64,000 nt of DNA, from contig JADKAS010000011.1 in the NCBI GenBank assembly GCA_016715245.1, positions 161,501 through 225,500 on the forward strand, read 5' to 3'. The notes beneath the pieces are model-generated. The model did no database searches. It was not told the origin of the DNA and saw only the letters and a program-made list of their open reading frames with translations. A program made the position numbers and the translations under genes. Source of the DNA: Saprospiraceae bacterium. GTDB taxonomy: Bacteria; Bacteroidota; Bacteroidia; Chitinophagales; Saprospiraceae. Shown here piece by piece: positions 18,914 through 29,549 of the stretch. Every line of letters begins with the position of its first letter. Within the stretch, counting starts at the first letter, position 1.

Positions 18914-20712
18914 GTGAATACCAACGATTTTTATCAGATATCTCCCACCATTCCCAAAGAACCGGGAGTGTACCGTTTTTTGGATGGCAACGGGAGTATT
19001 TTATATGTTGGCAAAGCTAAAAATCTCAAAAACCGATTGTCTTCCTATTTCGGGGAGAAAAGCCATCAGGCCTATAAAACGGTTACACTGGTAAGGCATG
19101 CACACAAGATAGAATTTACCGTAGTGACCTCAGAAAATGATGCATTACTACTGGAAAACAATCTGATAAAACAACATCAGCCACGCTATAACGTAAGACT
19201 TAAGGATGGCAAATCGTATTCATATATTGTCATTAAAAATGAAAAATTTCCCAGAGTCTTTTTTACAAGAAAAGTAATCAGAGACAAATCACTATATTTC
19301 GGTCCCTATACTTCAAAATACAGGGTTAAGGTTTTGCTCGAAATTATTAAAAAAATATTTCCACTCCGCACATGTCCCTACCAGCTTACTCAGGAAAACA
19401 TCGAAAAAGGTAAATTTAAATTGTGTCTTGAATACCATATAAAAAATTGCCTTGGTCCATGTACGGGATTGGAAAATATAGCGGATTATGAATATAAAAT
19501 CGAACAAATTAAAAATATTCTCAAAGGGCATTTCAAACCGGTAAAGGAATATATTATCAGTCAGATGCTTTTTTATGCTGAAAAAATGGAGTTTGAAAAA
19601 GCTCATGACTGGAAAGAAAAACTCTCCATTTTTGAAGACTATCAGGCCAATTCGACGGTGGTAAGTACCAGCATTGAAGATCTCGACGTTTTCAGTATAG
19701 CTACCTACAAAAACATGGCTTGTGTGCATTATCTTAAGATTGTAAACGGCGCACTTATCAATACGGATACGCTGGAATTGGAAATGAATCTCAATACCGA
19801 TCTTGGCGAATTATTACAATTTTCTATTCCCATTCTAAGAGATAAATTTTCATCATCAAGTCAGGAAATTGTAGTCGATCGACCTGTCATCCTTCCTTTG
19901 GATCATGTTCAGGTCAATATTCCCAAAAGAGGAGACAAAAAAAAATTGCTTGACCTCGCACACAACAATCTTGAATATTATTTTATTCAGAAAAGACGAG
20001 AAGAAACGCTTCATAAAAACAAAGTCAGTGCCTCCGAAAGGATCTTGACCACCCTAAAAAATGACCTTCAGATGGATAAAATTCCTCTGCATATTGAGTG
20101 TTTTGACAACTCTAATATTCAGGGAACCAATCCTGTGGCCAGTTGTGTTGTTTTTAAAAATGCAAAACCCGCCAATAAGGATTACCGGCATTTTAAAATC
20201 AAATCGGTAGACGGCCCCAATGATTTTGCCTCCATGGAAGAAGTGGTGTACCGAAGGTATAAAAGGTTGATAGATGAAGAAGAAGAAATACCTCAACTCA
20301 TAATCATTGACGGTGGTAAAGGTCAACTCTCGTCTGCCGTAAAAAGTCTGGAAAAGCTGGATATTCTTGACAAAGTTACGGTCATAGGCATTGCAAAAAA
20401 ACTGGAGGAAATATTTTTTCCGTTTGATTCCATACCATTGTATATAAATAAAAAATCAGAATCACTGAAACTGATTCAACATGCGAGAAACGAAGCCCAC
20501 CGGTTTGCTCTTGGTTTTCACAGGGACCAGAGATCAAAAAATTTTCTCGGGACCCAACTTACCAACATCAAAGGTATCGGACCGAAAACAGCAGATAAAC
20601 TATTGAAACATTTTGGTTCTGTCGAAAAATCAAATTGTGCACCATGGAAGAAATCAGCAACCTTGTCGGCCAAAAAAGCGCACTGTCTGTAAAAGGTTAT
20701 TTTGATGCTTAA
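18914..20712 (+). CDS. uvrC: UvrABC nucleotide-excision repair subunit UvrC (frame break near C-terminus)
   Basis: GTG start 14 bp after mgsA. N-terminal GIY-YIG nuclease (PGVYRFLDGNGSILYVGKAKNLKNRL), Cys-rich linker (CPYQL ... LCLEYHIKNCLGPCTG), UVR coiled segment, RNase H-like nuclease (HIECFDNSNIQGTNPVASCVVF; LIIIDGGKGQL; HRFALGFHR) and a helix-hairpin-helix end (GIGPKTADKLLKHFGSVE). At the A5 run after GSVE (about 20626-20630) one added A restores KLCTMEEISNLVGQKSALSV and the true stop at 20712; without it the frame ends at 20692 in nonsense. About 599 residues after correction. Confidence 0.95.
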
Positions 20713-22239
20713 AAAAATAAACTGGACTGCCCTGTTCTAAAACTATTCTTTTTGAATTAAATGACATTGATTTGTCTGGCAAGTTGCGCAGGTATAATGA
20801 TTCTTTTTTCAGAGCTTCTATGACAACCTGATCTTTTTCAATACTGTACACCGAAAACGAAGTCTCCGGCATCAAACCCAGTTCCCAGAGTTCGCCTTCT
20901 ATATCATGATTCAATTGGTGCTGGGCAATTTTACCTTTTTGTTTGGGGTTGAGGGAAATCAGTGATTTTTCAGGTATAAATTTTTTAGGCGGAATAGGAC
21001 TTCCGTGAGGATCCAAAGAAGGATAACCGAGTTTTTCATCTACTTCATCTACGATGTCCCGCGTGAGTTTGTGCTCGAGTCGTTCCGCCTCCTGGTGAAT
21101 CTGTTCTTCGTTCATTCCCATTTTGTTCACCTGAAAGGTTTCCCATAGTCTGTGTGCCCTCACGATTTCATCGGCTGTTTCCACCCCCTTGACAGTTAGG
21201 TGAGGAAATCCACCATCCATATTTACCATTCCTGACCTGTCAAGACTCTTCAATCTAGATAAAATGATATTCATCTTCAGGTCCAGATTTTCACTCATCA
21301 GTTTATAATCTGATTCATGTTGTATATCATGTTTATGCAGGTATTTTACAATGTCCTCATTAATCACTTTTTCATTCTGCAATTTCCTTGTCCACCATTT
21401 CCAGATATACCCTTTTTCAGGTGCCAGAAAAACTGATACAGTGTATAAAAGGCCTGCTACCAAAACCATCATCGGACCGGGATTAGAATCCAATAATACA
21501 GCAAATATAAATCCAAATATGGCGGATATTATTCCCAAGATTCCCGATAAAATAATAACCTTTTTCAGATTATGAAAATACAGTAAAGCCGTAGAAGCCG
21601 GCGTAATCAACATGGCTACTACCAGAATAACACCTACCGTTCTCATCGCCGACACTACCGCAAAGGATAGTAAAAACATTAGTAAATAATGTGTTGCCTT
21701 CACAGATATACCCATCACCTGCGCAACTACCGGTTGAAAAGTTGTGGCAAATAAATACCGGTAAAAAAGGATGATCATAGTTATTGAATACAAACAAACC
21801 ACTATAGACATATTCACATCAGAAGGAGAAACCGCCAGGACATTTCCAAATAAAAAATCTTTCAGATCAAGGTGTACATTTTGTGTATTATTTAACCATG
21901 AAATACCGATAATACCCAATGAAAACATAACCGTAAATACAATTCCAATAGCCGCATCATTTCTTGTTTTTGCATTCTGCTGAACCCAGGTAATTAAACT
22001 TGTACTCAACAAACCGGCACCCAGCGCCCCGATAAAAAACCCTAGAGGATTGTACCCAAAAACATAAAGGATATAACAATACCGGGAAGTACAGAATGTG
22101 ATAAGGCATCACCCAGCAATGACATATTGCGCAAAACAATAAAAACTCCCAATACACCACAAGTCAGTCCTACCAGCACCGAAGCAGTAATAGCACGTAT
22201 TGCCCATGGTTGTGTTAATATCTCTAAAAATGATTCCAT
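20709..22239 (-). CDS. Metal ABC-transporter permease fused to DtxR/FeoA regulator (frame broken)
   Basis: Starts MESFLEILTQPW at 22239; the ABC-3-type permease signature LRNMSLLGDALSHSVLPG is present. The frame breaks at a T5 run near 22055; one base restores FFGYNPLGFFIGALGAG and the remaining membrane helices (GVILVVAMLITPASTALL). After the permease (about 280 residues) comes a complete DtxR-family part: winged helix, dimerisation/metal site (VRAHRLWETF ... EAERLEHKL ... LGYPSLDPHGSPIP), then a FeoA/SH3-like end. A T7 run at 20717-20711 needs one T for the stop at 20709; the uncorrected frame runs to 20654 into uvrC. Such fusions are known in Bacteroidota for Mn/Fe/Zn uptake. No ATPase or binding-protein gene is adjacent; it follows a glycosyltransferase gene by 39 bp. 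Confidence 0.85.
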
Positions 22240-22278
22240 ATTAATTCAGAAACATCCAAAACATAAAAAAGGATGTAT

Positions 22279-23616
22279 TCATGATGAAAACAATTTTATT
22301 TTTACAACTTTCACTACCCTGCTTTTCCACATAAAAGCAAACAAAATGATGTACTGCATAATCCATAAAAAGATATGTAACAAATCAGACGTCCTTCCGT
22401 AAAAATGATAGCTCATCACCACTACAAAAGACCACACCAAGGGATATACATTTCCGGTCATCATACCGAAAAACACTACAGGAATAATGTACCAGGGATG
22501 TACTGTTGTCGCCAGTAATAAGTACACCGTCCAGATCAAAAGCATGGCAGTCAACTGTTGTTCCCTGTTGTTACCCCTCGCAAAAACCACCGATAAACGC
22601 AGTATAATTCCCAGAGAAATCAAAGCGAGCAAAGGGCCGATATACTGAATGAGATTGTACCCGGACAACCATATGCCCAGTATCCTTAAGACAGCATACA
22701 CACTTCCGTTAAATTCAAAACTTCGGAAATACAAATCTATGCTATGCAAAAAAGTAAAAAATCCTTCGCGGAAAACAAAAGGCAGAACCAAAATTAAACA
22801 GGTAATTGTGATGGATAAAATAAATGATTTTCGCACCTTTCGGGGAATGGAGAAAAACAATAACGGCAATAAGATCAAAGGCAACAATTTTACATTCACT
22901 GCCAAAGCAAAAAAGAAACCTGCTTTTTTCATTTTTTCCGTAAGGAAATAATAATAAAAGATGGCCAACAGAGATACCATCACCACTTCTATGTGCAGAT
23001 TGCCGAAGCCTTCGACAAGCACCAAAGGATTGAGGGCATACCAAAGAATCAGCGAAGGGGATTTACCCAATTGTTTCAAAATACGAACCATATACATCAA
23101 TCCGATGACTTCAATACTCAGATAGATAAGTTTTGAAAAAAAACTGAACAATACTATATCTTTTGTCCACGCTGCCATAGCATAGATATATTGCGCCACC
23201 GGCGGATAAACCGTGTAGTATCCCGGCGAGTTCATCTTTTCAATCAAAAATCCGGGAAATCCGTATGGGTTGTCTTTAAAATAATTTTCCGGAAGGACAC
23301 CGTAAGGATTCTCCCCCGCCCTCGTCAGCAATCCGTCAAAATGAAACCGGTAAATATCGTCTGAAAGCATAGGAAATAAGAACAGAAGTGATACTTTGGC
23401 AATCAGTGACCAGACAAGCCAGAATTTCCATTGCACCTGTTGTTTGCTGATAATATAAAAATAAACCACAAAAGCCAGAGAAAACAACAAAAATATTTTT
23501 CCGAAATCGTATTGTGGTACCTGGCACAACATGTACAGGGTTACTATCCACATGATTCCCGCCAGGGCTGGGGTTATGCCCGAATAACTAACGAAACCAG
23601 CGGGCTTTGACTGCAT
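22279..23616 (-). CDS. Integral-membrane glycosyltransferase, GT-C fold (polyprenol-phosphate-mannose type)
   Basis: 445 residues with about ten to twelve hydrophobic helices. Between the early helices is an acidic loop LSDDIYRFHFDG followed by NPYGVLPENY and YYTVYPPVAQ, which matches the GT-C active-site loop of bacterial mannosyltransferases that use polyprenyl-phosphate sugars (GT87/MptA-like). VNVKLLPLILLPLL is typical of the middle helices. Its start overlaps the end of the upstream GT2 gene by 29 bp. With the two GT2 genes upstream it forms an operon in which one enzyme likely makes a lipid-linked sugar that this one transfers. Confidence 0.75.
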   Translation of the reverse strand: MQSKPAGFVSYSGITPALAGIMWIVTLYMLCQVPQYDFGKIFLLFSLAFVVYFYIISKQQVQWKFWLVWSLIAKVSLLFLFPMLSDDIYRFHFDGLLTRAGENPYGVLPENYFKDNPYGFPGFLIEKMNSPGYYTVYPPVAQYIYAMAAWTKDIVLFSFFSKLIYLSIEVIGLMYMVRILKQLGKSPSLILWYALNPLVLVEGFGNLHIEVVMVSLLAIFYYYFLTEKMKKAGFFFALAVNVKLLPLILLPLLFFSIPRKVRKSFILSITITCLILVLPFVFREGFFTFLHSIDLYFRSFEFNGSVYAVLRILGIWLSGYNLIQYIGPLLALISLGIILRLSVVFARGNNREQQLTAMLLIWTVYLLLATTVHPWYIIPVVFFGMMTGNVYPLVWSFVVVMSYHFYGRTSDLLHIFLWIMQYIILFAFMWKSRVVKVVKIKLFSS

Positions 23617-25066
23617 ACATCATAAGTGACAGATAACCCAAAGCGAGCATCCCGTGTAAAATCAAAAAGTCATAAACACCCTCTTTTATCCCAAAAATCA
23701 AAGCCAACACAAAATAGATGGCCAACATCGATTCGCCGACGTTGATGCCGTTGAATGATTTTTTGAAATAACTCAGCGCATTGGTTTGAAAGGACTGCCT
23801 TGTGATTCCATACTTAGGTGTGCGGATGAAAGCGCTTTTTTTACCGATCCATCCCTGCCATACCGCTACACTGTTGTGAAAGGCCATCGCCATAGATAAG
23901 GACATAAATACCGGAAAGATAACGATGAACTTAAATACCAGCCATACTATATTTTTTTCCTTCCGGAGAAAGATGACGTTGGCACTAAAGTACAGCACAA
24001 TAATAGACGCAAAAGAAACCAGAAAAAACTGCAGAAAGGAATAAGGCAACTGAATATAAGGTTTCAGAAAGATCAACGGTACACTGGACAAACCCAGACA
24101 CAACACAGCGATAAAAATACTACTGGCCAGCAAATGAGATGTAGCATGTATCTTTTTAGGAATTGACAGCGAAGAAGTCCAGATGCCTGACAACAATTTT
24201 TTTGCATTTTCAGCGCCTCCTTTCATCCATCGGAATTGTTGCGATTTGAGTCCGTAGATATCCGGTGGCAATTCAGCAGGAGAGCCCACTTCTTCCAGAT
24301 ATTTTATTTTCCAACCTTTGAGTTGTGCACGGTAACTCAGGTCCAGATCTTCGGTGAGGGTATCAGCTTCCCAACCACCGGCATCTTGTATAGTTTTGAC
24401 ACGCCACACCCCTGCTGTTCCGTTAAACTGCAGCAGATAATCTCCCCGGTAGCGGCCTTTTTGTTCAACAGTAAAGTGAACATTCAACTGCATCGCCTGC
24501 ATTTCTGTCAGCAAAGAATGATCTTGGTTGATATGTTCCCACCGCGTTTGAACCACGCCAATTTTTTCATCGGTAAAATGAAGGATGGTCTTTTTGAGAA
24601 AATCTTTTTCCGGCAAAAAATCAGCATCAAATATGGCAACAAACTCAGACAATACATAAGGCATGGACTCTTTAAGAGCCCCAGCCTTGTATCCCGAACG
24701 GTCAGTTCGGTGCATTAAAGTAATATCAAACCCCTTGTTGCGGTATTCCTCCACTTTCGTCCGGGAAATCTCCAAGGTATTATCGGTAGAATCATCGAGT
24801 ACCAGAATGGTGAGTTTGTCTTTGGGATAGTTTATGGATGTAATATTGTCTATCAGACGTGCTGCCACATATTTTTCGTTGAAGATCGGCAGCTGTATAG
24901 TCACGTGCGGAAGGACATTGTTTACAGGTTTTTCCTTCGGACTATCTTTGGTTTCCTTTCGGAAAAGGTATACAAAAAACAGGTGAAACTGAAAGAGGCA
25001 GTAGATGCCGATACAAGAGAGAGAGATGATGTATAAAAGTAAAAAGAAATAAGCCAGAAAAGTCAT
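23588..25066 (-). CDS. Membrane-bound processive-type family 2 glycosyltransferase
   Basis: 492 residues. One N-terminal helix, a cytoplasmic GT-A domain and four C-terminal helices. Cellulose-synthase-like motifs are visible: LPIFNEKYVAARLID, DDSTDNT, the metal-binding FDADFLP, the base motif TEDLDLSYRAQLKGW, and QQFRWMKGG (QxxRW). It probably uses a nucleotide-sugar to elongate or glucosylate a lipid or polysaccharide. It begins directly after the stop of the upstream GT2 (1-bp spacing) and overlaps the GT-C gene downstream. Confidence 0.85.
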   Translation of the reverse strand: MTFLAYFFLLLYIISLSCIGIYCLFQFHLFFVYLFRKETKDSPKEKPVNNVLPHVTIQLPIFNEKYVAARLIDNITSINYPKDKLTILVLDDSTDNTLEISRTKVEEYRNKGFDITLMHRTDRSGYKAGALKESMPYVLSEFVAIFDADFLPEKDFLKKTILHFTDEKIGVVQTRWEHINQDHSLLTEMQAMQLNVHFTVEQKGRYRGDYLLQFNGTAGVWRVKTIQDAGGWEADTLTEDLDLSYRAQLKGWKIKYLEEVGSPAELPPDIYGLKSQQFRWMKGGAENAKKLLSGIWTSSLSIPKKIHATSHLLASSIFIAVLCLGLSSVPLIFLKPYIQLPYSFLQFFLVSFASIIVLYFSANVIFLRKEKNIVWLVFKFIVIFPVFMSLSMAMAFHNSVAVWQGWIGKKSAFIRTPKYGITRQSFQTNALSYFKKSFNGINVGESMLAIYFVLALIFGIKEGVYDFLILHGMLALGYLSLMMYAVKARWFR

Positions 25067-25762
25067 TTACAAGGATTTGAATATAGTCCACAAAATTTTA
25101 TATCCGGCCAGAATCGTGCCTTTGATCGTACCGGAAACTTTGGATTCCCCGATTCTTTTTTTATAATGTACTGCAACTTCTTTACAAAGTAAACCTTTTT
25201 TGGCAGCTTTGACCTGCATTTCCACAGTCCATCCGTATGTTTTGTCTGTCATTTGCAATTCCAGCAATTTATCGTACCGGATGGCCCTGAAGGGTCCCAG
25301 ATCTGTGAAAGAATATCCGAAAAAGATTTTTATCAAACGGGTAGCCAGCCAGTTGCCAAAAATCTGTTGCGGCATCATAGCGCCGTTTTCCATCTTTCCG
25401 AGTGCTCTGGAACCGATGACCAAATCGATATTTTCAAAAATAATCGGAGCTACCACTTCAGATAATTGTTGCGGATAGTCCGAATAATCTCCGTCCAGAA
25501 AAACGACGATATCCGGCTTGGTGCTTAGGCCGGATATGTATTCCATCCCTTTCAGGCAGGCATTGCCGTAACCCCGCTCCGGAGCATCCACTACGACGGC
25601 ACCTTCCTGTCGGGCGATATCCGGTGTATCATCGGTGCTGTTGTTGTTGCACACGATAATATGCCTGACCTGATCTTTCGGAATATCCCGGATGACATGA
25701 GCTATAGAAACTGCTTCGTTGTATACCGGGATGATGACGTCAATGATGGTGGGTGGAGACAA
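25067..25762 (-). CDS. Family 2 glycosyltransferase, polyprenyl-phosphate sugar synthase type
   Basis: 231 residues, soluble GT-A domain only. Motifs: IPVYNEAVSIAHVI, CNNNSTDDTPDIA, ERGYGNACLKG, and the DxD equivalent FLDGDYSDYP. The late segment ADLGPFRAIRYD-like (TDLGPFRAIRYDKL) and KKRIGESKVSGT are typical of dolichyl/undecaprenyl-phosphate mannose or glucose synthases. It has a TTG start. First gene of a tightly packed minus-strand operon with two further glycosyltransferases. Confidence 0.85.
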   Translation of the reverse strand: MSPPTIIDVIIPVYNEAVSIAHVIRDIPKDQVRHIIVCNNNSTDDTPDIARQEGAVVVDAPERGYGNACLKGMEYISGLSTKPDIVVFLDGDYSDYPQQLSEVVAPIIFENIDLVIGSRALGKMENGAMMPQQIFGNWLATRLIKIFFGYSFTDLGPFRAIRYDKLLELQMTDKTYGWTVEMQVKAAKKGLLCKEVAVHYKKRIGESKVSGTIKGTILAGYKILWTIFKSL

Positions 25763-25865
25763 ATTTTTACAATTATTCTGGTGCGAAAATACAATTTGTT
25801 TTTACATAAATGATCGGAAAAAACATAGTTCCGCTTTTTAAAGTTAAAAAACAAAAGGAGACCTT

Positions 25866-26249
25866 ATGCCTGTTGGTTTTGTCCGAAACAATGGCAAATG
25901 GGATCCTTTGCTCATTCTTACAGATGCCGACGGTTGTATCGACCAGAGTACACCAAACTGTCCGACAGTACAGATTTTTGATTTGATGACAGGGGCAGTG
26001 GATGTCATCGGTGATAAAAAAACCAAGATCATGCCCAATCCGGCATCTGATTATATAATTATTAAAAATGAAGAACTTGTTTTTCCTATCCGATATCTTA
26101 TGTATTCCTATACCGGACAATTGATAAACTCAGGGCATACGGATATGTCAGGAAGTGTGGATGTAGGTTCAATCTGTTCAGGAATTTTCATGCTGAAAAT
26201 AAGCGATCAAAACGGAAAAACAGAATCCATCAGATGGGTGAAGGAGTGA
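25866..26249 (+). pseudogene. Orphan T9SS C-terminal sorting domain, 5'-truncated cargo gene
   Basis: 127 residues from an internal ATG; a stop precedes it in frame and no signal peptide is present. The C-terminal 80 residues are a standard type A sorting domain (KIMPNPASDYIII ... YSYTGQLINSG ... SGIFMLKISDQNG ... RWVKE). Without a Sec signal it cannot reach the T9SS, so it is most likely the tail of a once larger cargo gene. It faces the next cargo gene tail to tail. Confidence 0.65.
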
Positions 26250-26281
26250 AGCGATTTGTCTCTGATGAAAACTTTATAAAG

Positions 26282-27634
26282 TTATTCCTTTACCATTTTT
26301 TTATAGTCAACCTGACCACCTGAACCCAATAATTGTATAAGATACAAACCTTTTGAAAGACTTGTTATATCTATGCTGGTTCGGTCTGAGTTTACATCAC
26401 AAGCATACACCAAGGAGCCATTCACAGACATTACCGAAAGTTGGCGCAGTTCATACGCACTGCTGATTTGAATTTCATCACTTGCCGGATTGGGAGATAT
26501 CTTGATTTGACCAGTGTTTTCGGTGATATCGTCTGACGAAGTGATTAGAGAAGGATCAGGGCGTCTAGGTAATGCATCCAGACAATTATCGGATCCACGC
26601 ATCATATCGAAATAGGTGCCTCCCTGATCAAAAGTATATGGTGCAACACTGACGGGCAGGCCTGTAATCATTGACACACCAACAAAACCATAGCCGCTGC
26701 CAAAATAATATGTTTTTGAATAAGGGTCAATTACTGTACCTGCGTTGACAGAATAGGCATTGTAAGGCAATGAGACAGGTGACAAAACTGTAACTTCACC
26801 GGTGTTGGGGTCAACTTTAGCCAGTTTTAAAGTAGCTGAGTCAAGTGTCTGTGTTGGAAATCCGAACATTGAATCGACTGAGTAATAAAGTTGTCCTGCC
26901 AAACCATACAAAGTTGTATCAGTACAACTATACGTAAAATTACCGAAATAGGTGTCGGAAGCACCCGGGAACAAGGTTACATCACTGTAGACAGAGCCAT
27001 TATAAAGATCCAGACCCAACAGCCTGTTGCCAATGGCAAAATAATAAATCATTTGATGTGGGTCAATAGCACTGCCACTGAGACTGAATCCTTCGCCAAC
27101 AGAAAATGGAGAAATTTCAGTCACCAAACCTGTGAGAGGGTCCGCTTTTGCGAGTTTTACCGAACCTTCAAAAAATCCGGTCAACGGATCAAAGAAGCTT
27201 CGTCGTGCCAGACCATAAATCGTGCTGTCAGAATTGTTTAATCGGAAATTGTCAAAATAACTTTCCCCCAGAGGATTATAAAGAGGTATATTGTCCGTCA
27301 TGATACCGGTATTCAAATCAAAAATGTTGAATCCGGCGCCTCCCATAAATACAAAGGTATTATTATAAGGATTCAGAACTGAACCGGTAAGATTAATGGC
27401 ACTATTGTAGGAGGTGTTTCCTATTCGTTGGATGTTTCCAATGGCAGGGTCCGCTATACCAAGATGTATCTTTGCAGAATCAAATACCTCAAAAGTTATA
27501 GTGGAATCTACAGGGTCCGTAACAGCAGTGTAAAAATTTTGCCGCACCAATCCATAAACCGGTAAACCTGAAGTCTGCGCCTGAATTACAGAGCCTAAGA
27601 ATATCAGAACGGAAATAAGTTGAAATCTTTTCAT
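26282..27634 (-). CDS. Secreted beta-propeller-like protein with T9SS sorting domain
   Basis: 450 residues. Signal peptide ends GSVIQAQ. Four units of about 85-95 residues repeat the pattern YGL.R..(Y/F) ... KLAKVDP.TGEVT..SP ... G.VIDP...YYF..G, suggesting propeller blades; each has an SxxDP.(T/N)..(Y/F) turn. The C-terminus is a type A sorting domain (KISPNPASDEIQI ... SLSKGLYLIQL ... KKMVKE). Extracellular or surface protein of unknown function. Confidence 0.8.
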   Translation of the reverse strand: MKRFQLISVLIFLGSVIQAQTSGLPVYGLVRQNFYTAVTDPVDSTITFEVFDSAKIHLGIADPAIGNIQRIGNTSYNSAINLTGSVLNPYNNTFVFMGGAGFNIFDLNTGIMTDNIPLYNPLGESYFDNFRLNNSDSTIYGLARRSFFDPLTGFFEGSVKLAKADPLTGLVTEISPFSVGEGFSLSGSAIDPHQMIYYFAIGNRLLGLDLYNGSVYSDVTLFPGASDTYFGNFTYSCTDTTLYGLAGQLYYSVDSMFGFPTQTLDSATLKLAKVDPNTGEVTVLSPVSLPYNAYSVNAGTVIDPYSKTYYFGSGYGFVGVSMITGLPVSVAPYTFDQGGTYFDMMRGSDNCLDALPRRPDPSLITSSDDITENTGQIKISPNPASDEIQISSAYELRQLSVMSVNGSLVYACDVNSDRTSIDITSLSKGLYLIQLLGSGGQVDYKKMVKE

Positions 27635-27790
27635 TGTATTGTTTTAATGTACCCTTTGTATGGTGATTAACAAATAAAAGAAGATATAAACTTACAAGGT
27701 GCATGATTTCTTTAAAAGGTTGCCTCCATCGTATAAAAATACAACGCTTCCAGATTTACCATTTACTTGTAAAGCTGAATAACTTCGGTT

Positions 27791-29477
27791 TTACCTTGTC
27801 CTCACCACTGCTACCGGCATACCTGGGTCATAATTTCCGGTAATCGACGGATTCTGAGCCCCGGCTGTATATTTTTTTACTTCTTTGGATACATACTGGT
27901 AAAGTTCTTCGACAGTGACTATGTTGTCTCCGTCATAATTAGCTTCCCCTTTGAGGCCTCTTATCAGAAAATGTGAAAAAATTCCCTGTCTGAGACCTCC
28001 GTATTCCAGTGAGACTTCCTCACTTTTTGAAGAGGTCAGATAAGCGCTTCCTTTTTCAGCAAGAGCATAAGCGTCATAAAGTTGCCCAAGAGTAATTTCA
28101 TAAGGTGAGCGGGCCTGAGCCAGCATACTTCCACTGTGACATGCATCTGTTATAAAAAGTTTGTGTTTTGCATCAGATCTGTCGAGTTTGGTAAACAATT
28201 CTTTATAATTTACCAGATTTTTTTGCCATCAAAATCAAATGGCACAAAATTACCATCCAGACCGTGACCGGAAAGGTAAACGATAATAACATCATTTTCT
28301 CCGGCTTTCTCTGAGATTCTGTCCATTTCCTTAAGGATGGCAGGACGCGTTGCTGCATCATCGATGAGTATGGATATCTGAGCATCAGGAAGCGCTCCCC
28401 CTTCAGGGCTTTTCAGAAATGCGTACAATCTGTATGCGTCATCATCCGTATATTTCAGGGAAGAGGTATGATTATACGTGGCTACACCTACTATCAAAGA
28501 ATATATTTTGGGTTTCTTTTCCTTTTCAACTTCCTGCTTTTGAGGTGCATTGGTTATAGATGATGTCTTTCGTCCTGCCGTACAAGTGCCCCTTCCTCCC
28601 AGTCACCGCTGAGCCTGTTGCCATTGGCAAATGTCATAGAACCTTTACCGTTGGGAGAATGATTTTTCCACGTTCCTGAATAAACATCTCCGCCGGCATA
28701 CCAGCATTTTCCCTGACCGGAACCTTCACCTCCGACGAAATACCCTTCATATCTGGAGCCGTCACCGTAAACATGTTTTCCATACTCCTGATCACAATAC
28801 ACTGAATTACAATCCTTTAAATTTTGAATTTGTAACCTTGTTTTTGGCAGGAGTTTCAAAGGAATTTTGCGTCGCTACCACTACTTTTCTTCTTCTTTCA
28901 GTAAAGTATTGTACGAAAATTTTTGAGCTATCTGATTTCCGTTGACCAAAAAAAGAACTCCGTCGCCGTGTTTTTTATTTTTGTGCCAGTGTCCCTCATA
29001 TCTCGACCCGTCTTTTTTATACATTATTCCGAATCCGTCAAAAAATCCGGACACAAACTGACCTTCATACCTGTCGCCATTGGTAAACTTATAGATACCC
29101 GTGCCATTTGATTTATTGGCTGACCAGGAACCTTTATACGAATCTCCGTTTTGATAATCCATAGAACCATTCCCGGAAATAACGTCGTTTTTAAAATCAC
29201 CTCTATAAGTATTCCCTTTGGCAAAAGTCAGCATACCTCTTCCTTCCTTTTTACCTCTTTTCCATTCACCTTCGTAGACATTGCCGTTTTTATACATTAA
29301 TTTTCCGTAACCGTGAGGAAAATATTTTACAAAACTGCCTCCGTAGATAGAACCATCTTTAAATTTATACGTACCTTTGCCGTTGTTGCAATTGCCACTG
29401 ATGCATTGACCTTGAATGTCAGAAATCCATATAAAAATAAGGATGAAAACTGAAATAAAAGACAATTTTTCAGTCAT
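27791..29477 (-). CDS. Secreted MORN-repeat protein with C-terminal caspase (C14) domain, frame broken four times
   Basis: Four consecutive minus-strand frames make one protein of about 560 residues. Start: ATG at 29477 gives a signal peptide (LSFISVFILIFIWISDIQGQ); an ATG at 29507 is possible. About ten MORN units follow (pattern GxGxYxFxNGDxYEGxF). The caspase domain has the catalytic His in IVYLSGHGLDG and the Cys in ITDACHSGSM, with an early SLIVGVATYNHTSSLKYTDDDA strand. The breaks are near 28880 (A4), 28830 (A3), 28565 (A3) and 28212 (A6). An A added at 28880, 28565 and 28212 and a compensating change at 28830 restore EEEKVVVATQNS, DEKTSSITNAP and DGKKNLVNYKELF. All four are homopolymers, so error is likelier than decay. 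Confidence 0.8.
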
Positions 29478-29549
29478 TCTGAAAGTAAAAAAATGAGTTC
29501 GGGTCATATTTTGGCAATATTAGTTTCATTACATAAACTCTCATTAGAA

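Noticed and set aside
20654..20708. Extension of the permease fusion into uvrC
   Set aside because: It exists only because of a short T run; adding one T stops the protein right after SPVYFF.
27791..28497. Caspase as a CRISPR-guided or gasdermin-type defence module
   Set aside because: No Cas7-11, gasdermin or other defence gene is adjacent; the protein has a signal peptide, so a cytoplasmic role is unlikely.
28198..28890. Programmed frameshifting in the MORN-caspase gene
   Set aside because: Four breaks at short A runs, no slippery heptamer with a stem-loop, and the same type of break occurs in unrelated housekeeping genes.
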